Assembly (NCBI GenBank): GCA_027574665.1
Contig: CM050664.1
Location: forward strand, 15,774,774 to 15,838,773
DNA from: Rhynochetos jubatus
Lineage: Eukaryota; Chordata; Aves; Eurypygiformes; Rhynochetidae
DNA: 64,000 bases
Reading direction: 5' to 3'
Positions 47,964 through 58,858 of this stretch are shown one piece after another; within the stretch, counting starts at the first letter, position 1; every line of letters begins with the position of its first letter. Made by a program: the position numbers and the translations under genes. Under the pieces are notes generated by a model. The model was given only the letters and a program-made list of their open reading frames with translations, made no database searches and had not been told where the DNA came from.

Positions 47964-47971
47964 TGACGTCA
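47964..47971. promoter_or_regulatory. Second perfect CRE (TGACGTCA)
   Basis: An identical palindromic CRE. A related TGACGCCA lies between the two at 47945-47952. Exact 8-mers this close in GC-rich DNA are unlikely by chance, so promoter function is plausible. Confidence 0.65.
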
Positions 47972-48386
47972 CGCGGCGGGCGGCGCTGCTCCTGCGGGGA
48001 GGGGGGTTCCCTCCCCCGCGACCCCCACCCCGGTGCGACCCCCACCCCCCCCGCCATCTCCGGTGCACACGGGGGGTGGGGGGAGGTGGGGGGGGCGCTC
48101 CAGCGAGCGCCGCCCCCCTGCCGGGGTCCCCCCCGCCCCGCCACGTCCCCGGGGGGGGGGACACGGACACACCCGGGGGGGTCGGCTCTGCCGCAGCGCC
48201 GGGGTGACCTTGCGCCGGAGGGGGCGGGGGTGTCCCCGCGGGTCCCTGCGTATCCCCCCCACGGGGCGGGGCTCCCCCCCCCCCCGCCCGTGCCCCCCGG
48301 TGCCCCCCGCGGCGGGGAGGGGCAGGCCCGGCCCCCGCCCAGCTCCCGCCCGCAGCCGGGGCCGGCCCGGTCGGTGCGGGGCGGCC

Positions 48387-48594
48387 ATAAATCACGGCGG
48401 GCACAGCCCCCGCCCCGCCGCCGCCCTCCGCCGCCGCCGCCGCCCGGGGGACCGGGGAGGAGGGGGGGGGGCCAGAACCCCACCGCCCCCGCCCCCAGCC
48501 CCTGCAGATGTGGCGGAGCGGCCTGGCGGCCCGGCAGCGGGGGGGCCCGCTCCGCCAAGCCCCGCTCCCCGCCCGGCGCTGAGCCCCCGCCGCA
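48387..48594 (+). promoter_or_regulatory. GLIS2: Presumed GLIS2 core promoter and 5' non-coding exon
   Basis: ATAAAT at 48387-48392 is a TATA-like element in otherwise GC-only sequence. About 200 bp further a good donor, CCGCAG|GTACGG, ends at 48594. GLIS2 genes have an untranslated first exon spliced to the ATG exon, whose acceptor is near 51658. I infer an untranslated exon from about 48,415 to 48,594. There is no transcript evidence. Confidence 0.4.
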
Positions 48595-51500
48595 GGTACG
48601 GGCACCGGGCACCGGCGCTTTGTCGCGCCGCCGCGCCCGCGGGTGAACGGGGGCGGGGGGGGGGGGGAGGATGCTGCCGCCGCCACCGCGGAAGGGGGGG
48701 AGATACCCACCCGGGAAAACACCCCCTCGCCCCGGGGGCAGTGCGGGGACCCTGCCCCGGGGGGTGCGGGGATGTTGGGGTGGGGGGTCCCTGGCCGGGC
48801 ACCTGCAGCCCCCCCGCCGCGGGTGGCCGTTGGGGAGGGGGCGACGGGAGGTGGCCTCGCTGCAGGCGCGGGGCATGGAGGGGGGGGGGGGGGGGTGGGC
48901 GGTGAGGAGGGAGGCGGCGGGAACGCGGGGCTCCCCGAGGAGGGGGGGCGCACTGGGGGGGGGGGGGGGGGGGGGGGGGGGTGGCCGCCACCCGCCGGCC
49001 CCCGCACCCGGGGCGGGTGTCCTGACCTTGGCCGCGGGGCGGGGGCTGCGGCGGGGCTGTGCCGGTGGCTCTGCCCGGCTGTGCCCCCCCCCCCCCGGGA
49101 CCCCCCCGGTGTCCCCGTCCCGGTGTCCCCGTCCCGCTGCCCTCGGCCGCCCGCGGCCTCGTGGGGCTGCGCCGACACGGGTGGGTTTGGGGGTGCCCCC
49201 CCCTCCCCGAGGCACCAGCAGCGGGGGCCGAGCGCTTCCAGGATTGTGGAAGACCCCCCCCTGCCAGCGGCCCCCTCCCCTCCCCGTGCCTTTGTGTCAC
49301 CCCGCTGTGACCGCGTCCCTGTGTCCCCCCCGCCCGGGGCCGCGTGGGTCCGCCCCGCCGAGCAGCGGGGGGGGGGGGGGCACCGGGCGGGTGATGCCGG
49401 TGGCACGGCCGTGGGGCCGGCCTCGACCTCCCCCCACCCCGGGGGACAGCGCCGCTGCGGGATGGGGGACACGGCCGGTGACAACACGGGGCCACCAGCA
49501 GGACGTGTCCCCCCCAGCCTCGGCGGACACCCGGGGGGGGGGGGGGGGGGGGCGGCAGTGCCACCCGCAGTGGGAGCGGGCGGAGGGGCTGGGGGAGGGG
49601 GGGTGTCCTGCCGGCCGCCGTGGGGCCGGTGACCGCGGGGCCAGATCCCACGCCCCCCCCCCCCCCGCAGCGCGGGGGCTCCCGGGGCTGCCCGCCCGTC
49701 GCGGCGGTGCCAGCCTGCCCTGCCAAGCGCCGGCGGAGCCGTGCCGGAGGGGGGGAACACCCGGGGGGTGGGCTGAGCCCGGCCGAGTGCCCGCAGCGCT
49801 GGCACCGCTCCCGGCTCCCAGCCCCGGGGTCACCGGCCGCCGCCACCCCCGGGCCCGCCGCCAACCCCCCCCCCGCAGCGGGGGTCCGTGTGGGGGGGTG
49901 GGCACAGCGCTGGCATCCCGCTGGCTGCACCCGTGCCCCCCCCTCGGGTCCCTCCGTAGCTCCGGATGGGTGCGCAGCGTGGGGGGCCCCCGCCCGGCCG
50001 ATGGAGCTTGAGGGGGGGGGCTCCCGGGCTGGGAAGCCCCCGTGGCTGGTTTGTACTGGAGCGGGGCCCCGGGGGGGGGGCTTGCCGGGCCGGGGCCGGG
50101 CTGGCAGCGCTTGGCGCGGGAGGGGGGTGCGGGCAGGGGTCTCGCGCGTGGGGCCGCAGGTGCCGGGGGCGGCCGGGGCCGTCCCGGTCCCAGCGGGACC
50201 CCCGCCGCGCCCCCGACTCCCCCGACCCCCCCCGCAGCGGGGCCGGTTCCCGGAGCGGCGGCGGGACCGCGTGGTTTGGCAGCTGCCCGCGGGCTGGGGT
50301 GGGGGGGCGGGGGGGCGTCAGCGGCCCCGTTCCCATCACCCGGCCCGGGACCCCCCGAAGTCCGTCCCCGGGGGACGTGGGGACACGACCACCACGCTGG
50401 GACCGGCCCCGGCCGACCCCGCGGGACCCCCCCATCTCTGGGGGCGGCTGGGGGGGTCCCACTGCTGGGGGGGGAGGGTGTCCTGGCCCCGCTCTGCCCG
50501 CTGTGCCACCAGGCTGGGGGGCACACGGTGGGGGGCTGGAGCCCCAGAACCTCCGAGCGGGGGACCCCTGGAGGGCAGGGACCCTGCCGTGGGGCGACCC
50601 CATGGCCATGGGGGGGCTCAGGGAGGTGCCCCCCTCCCCCCTGGGCAGGGCAGCCCTGCTACGGGGCGGCTCCTCCAGCCATAGGGGCTCATGGGGCCGG
50701 GCCGGGGCTTGGGGTGGGTGGGGGCGCAGGCGGGGGGTCCTCCGTGTGTCCCCCCCCCCGTCAGGGCCCCGCACCCCCCGTGGCTCCTCCGCATTCCTCA
50801 GCGTCTGAGCCGGCTGGACCCCCGCCAGCGCAGGGGGGCCCCGCCGGCGGGGCAGGGCGGGGGCCGGGCCCCCCGGGGCGGGGTGGGGATTGGGGGGGGG
50901 GGGGGGGGGGGGGCGCGGGAGGGGCCGCTGCCACGTGTGCGGGGTGCGCCGTGCCCCCCCCCCAACTCCCCGGACACGGCCCCCTCGGCCGCCCCCGAGC
51001 GCTGCGGGGGGCCGGGGGGGGGGGCAGAGCTGCGGCCGCTGGGGCTCGGGCGCTCACTGCTGCACTGAGCTGCCCGTTCTCAGCCGGGGGAGGGGGGGGT
51101 AGGGGCGACAGACGGGGTGGCCTGCGGGGCTGTCGCCTTGGGGACAGTGGGACGCATCCTGGGGGGGTGGGGGGGTGGGGGCCTGTAGCCGTGCCACGCC
51201 GTGCGGCAGGCAGCCCCTGCCCGGCCCCGACGTTGGCCGGCGGGGAAGGGGCCCCGGCGGGGGGAGGAAGCTCTGCCGCCTCCGGGGCTGGGGCCAGCGG
51301 GCTCGGCCGCCCGGGTCACCCCCGGGCCGGTGGCCGCCACCGCCCTCCTCTGCCGTTGGGAAAGGCCTCGCCGGGGCAGGCCCGCAGGGACGGCCCGGGG
51401 GGGGCCGGGGGAGGGGGCAGGACAGGGCCGCGGGTGCCCGGGGGATTTAGCAATCCCCAGCGCGAGGGGGGGGGTTGGTGATCGGCCAAGGGGCTGTGCC

Positions 51501-51658
51501 ACCGCGGCGGGGGGACACCGAGGGGCCCCTGCCCTGCCCTTTGCCCGCTGCCGGAGTGGGCGGCGCGGTGCCCGCGAGCTGGGCACCGCCGTGGGGATGC
51601 TCTAGGGGTGCCCGCCCCGGGTGACCCCCCACCCCACCCTCTGTGTCCCCCCCACCAG
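48595..51658 (+). other. GLIS2: GLIS2 intron 1 with poly(G) tracts
   Basis: About 3 kb of extremely GC-rich sequence. It has plus-strand G runs of 27 bases (48955-48981), 15 (49366-49380), 19 (49534-49552) and 22 (50892-50913). No conserved coding exon was recognised; open frames of several hundred codons on both strands reflect composition. Exact tract lengths should be treated with caution. Confidence 0.6.
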
Positions 51659-51677
51659 CAGCGCCCGCCCCGCCGCC

Positions 51678-54501
51678 ATGCATTCGCTGGAGGAGCCGCT
51701 GGACCTCAAGCTGAGCATCTCCAAGCTGCGAGCCGCCCGTGAGAAACGGGGTCCCGCCGGCCCCCGGCCCCGCGGTCCCCAGCGCCCGGACACCCCGCCG
51801 GCCGGGGATGGCCGAGGGGGGAGCCGGGGGGGTCGCCGGGCCTCGCCGTCGCCCAGCCTCCTGGCCCGCTCCAGGCTGGCAGAAATGCGGGACGGCCGGT
51901 TTCCCACCGTTCCCGTGGTGGACCTCAGCCTCTCGCCCCGTTCCGGCAGGGAGTCTCCGGCCGGCAGCGCCTCGCTGTCCCCCGAGCGCCAGTGCGGCGG
52001 GGACCTCCCCGGCCCCCTCACCCCTCACGTAAGTATGGCGTTGCGCCCCCCCCCCCCCCCGGGTGTGCCCAGCAGTAGGGACGGTGCCCACACCGTGTGT
52101 GGACACACCACGGGGTCAGTGTCCTGCGCGGCCCCCCCCATGGCCCCTGATCCCTGCGGTGTCCCTGGGGAGGGGGTTCTGGGGGGTCTCCATCCAGCTC
52201 AGCTCCTTGTCCCACACCCCTTTCCCGGGCTCTGCTCCAGGATTTCCAGTCCCTGCGCTACATCGACGGCCTCCCCAGCTCCTTCCAGTTCTTCCTGCCC
52301 CTGGGGGCGGGGGGAGCCCTGCACCTGCCCCCTGCCGCCTTCCTGCCCCCTAGCAAGGAGAAGCGCCTGCCCCCCGAGCTGCCCCTGCCCAAGCAGCTCG
52401 TCTGCCGTTGGTCCAAGGTCAGCGGGGAGGGCTGGGGGAGGCGTTGGGTGGGAGTTAAGGGGCTGGGGGGTCCAGCATTATGGGGTTGGGGGTGATGGTG
52501 GGAGACCACGCAGGGGAATTGGGGGGGGGGGGCCCCTAGGGGCATTTTGGGGCTGGGGAGGGAATGTGGCACTGGAAAGCCATGGCGGAGCTGTATGGAG
52601 CTTGTGGGGGGGGGATATGGGGCTGGGGGAGCAAGCGGGGACAGCTGAGGGCTGGAGGGGGGAGATGATGCAGAGCTGGGAGCAATGTAGGGGGGCTGGG
52701 GGCTTGATGGGGGGTGGAGGGTCATCGTGCAGATGCTTTGTGGGGCTGGGGATGGTGGCAAAGGGCTGGGAGACAGCACAGGGGCACTGCGTGGGTGGGG
52801 TGGGGGATGTGGGGGGGTCACACCAGGGCATTTTTGGGCTGGGGGCGGGATGTAGGGCTGAAAGGTCATGGCAGAGCTCTATGGGGCTTGCAGGGGGGAA
52901 TGTGGGGCTGGAAAGGCAGGTGACGGGGCCACGCAGGGATGCTGGGGGTTGATACGGGGCTGGGGGGTGGCGTGGGGATTCATGCAAAGGGTTGTTTCCA
53001 TCTCCCCAGATGCTGGTGCTGCCCCACACGGGGTATGGGTGGGAGCTGGGGGGGCAGGGGCTGGCCCTGGTGGGGATCCTGCCCCCTGTCCTCGTGGTGT
53101 CCCCCCCCCAGACCCCCCCCTCACCCTCAGCCTCCCGCCCACAGTGCAACCAGTTCTTCGACCTCCTGCAAGACCTGGTGGACCACGTCAATGACTTCCA
53201 CGTCAAACCCGAGAAGGACGCGGGGTACTGCTGCCACTGGGAGGGCTGCGCCCGCCACGGCAGGGGCTTCAACGCCAGGTGGGTGGGGGGCGCCGGGGTC
53301 CCTGGGGGTGCTCTGAGTCGCTGTGGGGAGACGGGAACGCTGGGGGCTGAGCGGAGTGAGGCCTTCAGCCAGCCCTCCGGCACGGCGCAAGGGCCTGGAT
53401 GCCGGCGCCGGCCTGGATGTCCCTGACCCCCACCCCTAGGGCACGGGGACGAGGAGGTGCTCTGGGGGCCGGGTTTGACCTCTCCCCAACCCTGGCAGGT
53501 ACAAGATGCTGATCCACATCCGGACACACACCAACGAGAAGCCCCATCGCTGCCCCACCTGCAACAAGAGCTTCTCCCGCCTGGAGAACCTGAAAATCCA
53601 CAACCGCTCACACACAGGTCAGCGCAGGCCCCCGCGCTCCCCCCGGGGATGGGGAGGGCACACAGGGGACCCGTCGGGGCTGGCCGTGCCCCCGGCAGAC
53701 ACGGCGCTGTGCTGTCCCACAGGCGAGAAGCCCTACATCTGCCCCTACGAAGGCTGCAACAAGCGTTACTCCAACTCCAGTGACCGCTTCAAGCACACCC
53801 GCACCCACTACGTGGAGAAGCCCTACTCCTGCAAGATGCCGGGCTGCCACAAGCGCTACACTGACCCCAGCTCCCTCCGCAAGCACATCAAGGCCCACGG
53901 CCATTTCGTCTCCCCCGAGCACCCCGAGATGCTCAAGGTCCACCCGCCACCCAAAACGCCCCTGGCTTCGGCGGAGGTGCCCTACGTCAACGGGGCGCAG
54001 TTGGTGATCCCCAACCCCGCCGCCCTCTTCGCTCCCCCGGGGTTGCCGGCGTTGCCCATCCCTTTGGCGCCGGCACCCCTTGACCTCAGCGCCGTGGGCT
54101 GCGGGGCTGCCGGTGGCCTGCCCGCCCTGCCGGGCCCCGTCCTGCCCCTCAACGGCGGCCCCTTGAACTTGGCCAAGAGCCCGCTGCTGCCCTCGCCCTT
54201 TGCAGCGGGGCTGGGGCTGCCCGTCCTGTCGCTGCTGGCCGGCGGGGCCAGGGCCGAGGGCGAGAAGGCCGAGGGGCGGCCGCCCAAAGCGGGCAAAGGG
54301 CCGGAGAGCCGGAAGGAGAGGTGCGAAAGGACGGAGCCGGGGCGACTGCGGCCGCCCCCCGAGAGCCTGGCGCTGCTGCCGGGGGCCGTGCTTGACCTCT
54401 CGGCCGGCGTCGGCTCGGGGGGCAGCCCCGAGGCGCTGCCGCCGGGCTGGGTGCTCGTCCCCCCGGGCTCCCTGCTGCTCAAACCCGCCGCCGTGAATTG
54501 A
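51678..54501 (+). CDS. GLIS2: GLI-similar zinc finger protein GLIS2
   Basis: GLIS2 is a nuclear Kruppel-like factor with five C2H2 fingers. It binds GLI-type sites, and in mammals its loss causes nephronophthisis. Coding exons are 51678-52028, 52241-52417, 53145-53278, 53499-53617 and 53723-54501. They total 1,560 bp, giving 519 residues (human about 524). The ATG follows an acceptor near 51658, and [20 protein letters not shown] matches the conserved N-terminus. Finger 1 (C172, C177, H190, H195) is split across an exon junction. Fingers 2-5 follow, with [33 protein letters not shown] and [15 protein letters not shown]. The C-terminal Pro/Leu/Gly-rich part is less conserved and ends [10 protein letters not shown]. 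Confidence 0.97.
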
Positions 54502-55935
54502 GGGGCCTGACGATGCCCGGGGCCGGCTGCCGGCCTGGCGGGCAGATCCTGCTCCTGGGGGGGTCAGGGGGCATCGCCCCCTCCTCCCCCCCTGCAGCCC
54601 CCCTGCTTTTAACCCTCACGAAAGAAGAACGGACTCTTCTGAGAAAAGCAATAATCCCTCGGCGGCCGGAGCCAGCCGTGGCCCCGCGCTGGGGGCAGCC
54701 CCGGGGCAGGTGGGGGTACAGCAGCTCCCCCTGCCCCCCCCTGGCCCAGGCAGTTGGAGATGCCGCTATTTATTTCTTGACCAGCCCCCTGCTCCGACGG
54801 GGCCCCGGTTGGGCTCATCCGCTGCTGCCGACTTGGCGTCTCCCTGCCCAAGGCCTCGGTGCTGCTGGTGCCAGCGTGGGGGTCCGTGGGCCGGGGGGGC
54901 CCCAGCTCCCGGCCTCCTGCGCGGGGACAGCAGGGCGACGGCTCGGGGACTGAGAGCTCCCGCAGCCCCCAGCCATACGGCCTGAGCCTGCCCGGCTGGC
55001 ACGGCTGCGGGTAGCGCCGTGGCCACAGCATCTCAGCGTGGTCCTGGCTGGGCCGGGCCCAGCGGGCTGGGCACACACCGGCCCGGTGCCCGTCGGCATC
55101 GCTCCCGCTCGGCGGCCGCCCTCGTCCCGCCACCGCCTCCCCGGCCCTCCCCGTGACAAGGCACACGGCCTCGTGTGCCGCTCACCGCGCCGGCTCCGCG
55201 CCGGGGCAGAGCCACCCTGTTTAGCTACGTTTCATACCTAACCACGTTCCGCAAGCGCATGCGGGCAGCGCGGGCAGGACTCCAGGTCCTCCGGACCCCC
55301 AGCGAGGTTCTCCGGTGAGCCCCCCGCCCCCCAGGGCTGTGGGGCAGCGTTGGGGCGGGCAGGGTGCTGCCACAGTGCCAGGAGTGGGCGGCGTGCCCGG
55401 CCACCGCGCAGCCAGGGCCCAGAGCACCCCCCAGCACACCCTGGGGGGGGTCCCACGTACCTCCCACTGCAGGGCAGGACCCCTGCCCACGGTGTTCTCC
55501 GAAGCGGGGCAGGGGTCTCCCCGACCCTGCTCTCTCCCCGCTGGAAGGAGCCCCCGGCCGCACGTGCCCCGCAGGGAGCCGGTCTCCCTGCCCTCACCCT
55601 CCTGGGGCCGGGGTGCGGCGGCCGCCCAGCGCTGCCAGGGCCCCAGCATGGCCGCGGCCATCGACCAGGCCGCCCCGGCCGGTGTACGTCTCCTCGCTCC
55701 TTCGTCAGTTTGTTGTTGCACATTCCAGGACATCAGTATTTTAACGGTCTCGAAGTGCCTTTCTATCGTAGTTTCTGGGTTGTTTTTATTTTCCTCCTGT
55801 TGGGCTCCATCGCTGTTAGCATAGCGTTTAAGGACTGCAGACGTAAGAGATAAGCTAACGACTATAACACTATATTCCTCCAGGGGAGAGGAAGTTTATT
55901 AAGAAAACAATAAAGTGAAGTTGAAGTAAGTTCCC
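54502..55935 (+). other. GLIS2: GLIS2 3'UTR
   Basis: The sequence from the GLIS2 stop to just beyond AATAAA is about 1.4 kb. The first kilobase is GC-rich. The last 250 bp (about 55,680-55,930) is AT-rich and looks more constrained, with TTGTTGTTGCACATTCC and TTTTTATTTTCC. No coding exon is recognised in it. Confidence 0.65.
55909..55914 (+). terminator. GLIS2: Poly(A) signal AATAAA, GLIS2
   Basis: This is the first canonical plus-strand AATAAA after the GLIS2 stop, 1.4 kb downstream. An AATAAA on the opposite strand lies 8 bp away, at 55900-55895. Confidence 0.7.
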
Positions 55936-56440
55936 GTTTCAGTCCGTGGCGGCGAGGAGCCCGAGGTGGGGACGGCAGGGTGACAGAGGTGACGGGTGCC
56001 ATCCCGGAGGCACAGCTGGCTCTGCCCCATGCCCTGGTCAGGCAGCCCCAGCGCTGGTGAAGCCCTGCCAGGGCCTGTGGGATGAGCCGTGGGTGGGGAG
56101 GGCTGCAGTGTATCCCCCGACAGCCCCTCGCCACCCAGCAGCCGTCCTGCAGCAGGAGAAGGGCGATGGCACAGAGCTCCCGGCGCTCCCGTGCTGCGGA
56201 GCCACAGGTATCCATGTGCCTGGGCCAAGAGCATCCGAACCCACCACGAAAATAGCTCCCGCAGCCTCCCCGGGTGCCATCTGAGTTCTGGCAGCCCTCA
56301 GTGCTCCAGGGACACCCCTTCTTTCCCAGGTCCCTCCCTCCTCCTCCGCCCCTGCAGGAACTGATCCCCGCTGGGGCAGCGGGCAGAGCCGGGCAAGTCC
56401 CCTCTCCCTCCCCGGGGCGCGGAGCAGCCAGGCCAGGCGC
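55936..56440. other. GLIS2-PAM16 convergent spacer
   Basis: About 500 bp lies between the convergent 3' ends of GLIS2 and PAM16. No gene or repeat is recognised. A longer PAM16 3'UTR reaching the minus-strand AATAAA at 55900 would cross it. Confidence 0.55.
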
Positions 56441-56454
56441 TGGAGGACACGGCA

Positions 56455-56460
56455 TTTATT
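56455..56460 (-). terminator. PAM16: Poly(A) signal AATAAA, PAM16
   Basis: TTTATT on the plus strand gives AATAAA on the minus strand only 53 nt after the PAM16 stop. The resulting 3'UTR would be about 70-80 nt. Confidence 0.75.
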
Positions 56461-56512
56461 GGCTACCTATAAGTTAAGGGTGAGGGAAATGGGGCGCGGG
56501 GGGTGGCAGGAG

Positions 56513-58357
56513 TCACGTCTCGGCTTTCCTCTCCTCGTCCTTGGCCTGGATGCGGAGTTCCTCGTCCAGCCGCTCCTTGGCTCTCACCACCTGTGGGACA
56601 CGGGGACGGGGTGACACGGGGGGACAGGGCTGCCTGCCTCCCTTCCCTGCCTGCCTCATCCGCCGTGACGCCCAGGCTCTGCTCTCTCCCCGAGGTGCTG
56701 GGGGCCAGCGCAGCCCCTCCCCATCTCCCCCCTTTGCTCACCTTGGACTGCAGGTAGAAGGAACCTCCCACCGACTTGTCGTTCACCTTGAACAAGTGGT
56801 CGTAGTTCTGCCAAAAAGAAGTTCCCCGTCAGATTCGTCTCCTCTGCCCCCGCCGACCCCAAAACCCAGTGGCATCTCACTCCCTGAGGCGGTTTTGGAG
56901 GTGACAAGTGTGACCGTGGGGGCATGGCTGGCTCTGCTCGACCCCCCAGTGGGTCCCCACGTTCCCGGACAGGCACCCACAGGAAGCCCACGTCCCCTTC
57001 CTCGGGCAGCGCTGCTGGGCAAACGCAGGGCCAGAGCCTGGCAGGCTGCTAATGCCTCAAGCTGCCGGCACACTCCTCCAGCTGGGGCTGGGAAACCTCA
57101 AACTGGGATTAACTGGGCCCAGGAGAGCACTCGCCCTCCCTCTGGGGAGCAGTCGTCACCCCCCTGCTGGGCAGCGGCGGAAGGGGAGCGCAGAGCCCTG
57201 CCAGCAACACCTCTGCTGGCTCCAAGGGAGCCTCTACCTTCTGAATCTCCTCCGGGTTGAGGGTCGAGACGTTGAGAATCTGCTGAGCTTCCTGGAGGCT
57301 GATGCCGATGATCCTGGAGGCAGCGGCGGACTGGGGCCTCTCCGAGCGTCCTCGTGCGTCTGCTGCTGCTCGGCTCGCTGCCCGGAGACAGTGAGGGCAT
57401 GAGCACCCCGGCGCTGCCCCCCCCAGGGACCCCCAGGCCTTGGGCGAGGAGCGGGCCACAAAGCCGGCAGGCTCCGAGGTGCTGGGATCCCCCCTGCACC
57501 CCTCTGCCCTCCTCACGCCGCCTCCAGCCCGCGGGGTCGCCCGGGCGAGGTCCCCAGTGCTGGCGGGGGCAGGAGGGAACCCATTTGCTGTCAGTGCCCT
57601 CAGCGAGCTGGGGCTGCAGGCAGGGCAGGACTGGGGGTGCTGTGTCCTGGGGGGGGTCCTGTGTCCCGGGGGGGTTGCTGTGTGCCGGGGCACCATCCCA
57701 CTCTGCCCTTTGGGGTGACCAGGATGTCTCGGAGCCCGGCGCAGGACGCGGGCGCTGGCTGTCGCCCTGGCACACGTCCCCTCCGGGCGCAGCCCCAGGG
57801 GACGGGGAGCAGCGGGGTGCCCTGGGGAAGGGGAAGTGGGGCACAGCAGTGCCCCGGGCAGGGGCGGCGGTGCCGTGAGGTACCCAGCATCGTGGGCACG
57901 CACCGCACTGGGGGCAGCACCCCATGCCGGGGCCGGCGGCTCGGCTCCTACCTGCGAACTCCTGGCGCAGCGCCCGCATGAAGGCCCGTCCGACCACCTG
58001 GGCCCCCACCAGGATGATCTGCGCCAGGTACTTGGCCTGCGGGGACACCCTGCTGTCACACCCTGCTGGCACAGCCGGGTCTCTGGCCCTGTCGCCTCTC
58101 CCCCGGCCCTGCCCAGCCCCGTCCCGTCCCCCCGGGCCCCGCTCTGCCCCTCCTTGGCCCCTGTCACGCCGCGGCCCGGCTGGCCCCGCTCCCCACGCCC
58201 CGTCCCTCCAGAAGCGGCTCTCTCGCACCACCCCGGGCCCCGTCCCTCCGCCTGCGTGGTCTGTCCAGCCCCGTCCTGCACCCCCCGGGCCCGGCACCCC
58301 CAGCCCGCACCCCCGGCCCAGCCCGGCCCCGCCGCCTCCCCCAGCCCCTCTCACCAT
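56513..58357 (-). CDS. PAM16: PAM16/Magmas, mitochondrial import motor subunit
   Basis: PAM16 (TIM16, Magmas) is the J-like partner of PAM18/DNAJC19. It ties that protein to the TIM23 channel and regulates mtHSP70 on the matrix side of the inner membrane. Coding exons on the minus strand are 58355-58357 (the ATG alone), 57952-58036, 57238-57377, 56742-56807 and 56513-56590. They total 372 bp, giving 123 residues (human 125). The hydrophobic N-terminus is [19 protein letters not shown], then [10 protein letters not shown]. The J-like domain contains [10 protein letters not shown] and [20 protein letters not shown]. The HPD of true J proteins is replaced by DKS at residues 86-88, the PAM16 hallmark. 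It is head to tail after CORO7. Confidence 0.97.
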
Positions 58358-58640
58358 GGCCCCGCCGCCGCTTCCGCCCCCGGGAGGTCACGGGGTCAGG
58401 GAGCGAAGGGCAGAGCGGCCCCCTATCCCGGGCACAGCGCCCTCTGGCGGCCGCGCCGCCTCGGAGGTCTCGCCGCAAATTGGCGGGACTGCGCTGCGCA
58501 TGCGTATATGGGGCGGGCGAGGCGCAGCCCGCGGCCTGCCCCCGGGGCCGGTCCGGCGTGTCCCTCTGCCCCCGCCGCCCGTTCCTCCCTCCTCCCTCCT
58601 CCCCACCCCGGGCGGGAGTCACGGCAGGAGACGGGTGCTG
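58358..58640 (-). promoter_or_regulatory. PAM16: PAM16 promoter with NRF-1-like and E2F-like sites
   Basis: This is a GC-rich spacer between the CORO7 poly(A) site and the PAM16 ATG. TGCGCATGCG at 58495-58504 is near-perfect for NRF-1, a regulator of nuclear genes for mitochondrial proteins. TTGGCGGGA at 58480-58488 resembles an E2F site. There is no TATA box at a clear position. PAM16 thus probably has its own promoter even if read-through from CORO7 occurs. Confidence 0.5.
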
Positions 58641-58650
58641 GTGCAGCGGC

Positions 58651-58656
58651 TTTAAT
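58651..58656 (-). terminator. CORO7: Poly(A) signal ATTAAA, CORO7
   Basis: The minus strand reads GCTATTAAAGCCG about 200 nt after the CORO7 stop. ATTAAA is the commonest variant signal. It is weaker than AATAAA, which could favour read-through into PAM16. Confidence 0.6.
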
Positions 58657-58858
58657 AGCGGGGCCTGCCCGCGGTGGGCACGGGGTCCGGTGTCGCACCC
58701 GGCCTGGTGCGGGGCGCGGCCCTCGGGCCTGGCCTGTCTCCCCTCAGCCGGGCCGGGACCCGCCGCGCAGCCGCCTCCTTCCCCCCTCCGCCCTCCTGCC
58801 GGGCCTCCGGATCCCCGGCGTGGTCCTCGTTGGCGATGGGGAGGTGCTGGGGTCCGGC
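58657..58858 (-). other. CORO7: CORO7 3'UTR
   Basis: About 200 nt of GC-rich sequence lies between the TAG stop (58861-58859) and the ATTAAA signal. It belongs to the terminal exon, which carries only the codon GAC and the stop. Confidence 0.6.

Larger units (their letters stand above)
46926..48386. promoter_or_regulatory. TFAP4-GLIS2 intergenic CpG island
   Basis: This is extremely GC-rich, CpG-rich sequence upstream of the presumed GLIS2 start. It has a 22-base G run at 47155-47176 and two perfect CREs. No protein gene can be supported; long minus-strand open frames across it are caused by the lack of stop codons in GC-rich DNA. Confidence 0.6.

Noticed and set aside
47484-49805. Minus-strand open frame of 773 codons, with others of 400-512 codons nearby
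   Set aside because: It lies in 80%+ GC sequence where stops are rare. The translation is Pro/Gly/Arg/Ala-rich low complexity, runs through G homopolymers and overlaps equally long frames on the other strand.
53506-54501. Single 331-codon frame through the last two GLIS2 coding exons
   Set aside because: It reads through the 53618-53722 intron. The GT/AG borders and the finger sequence HTGEKPY require splicing.
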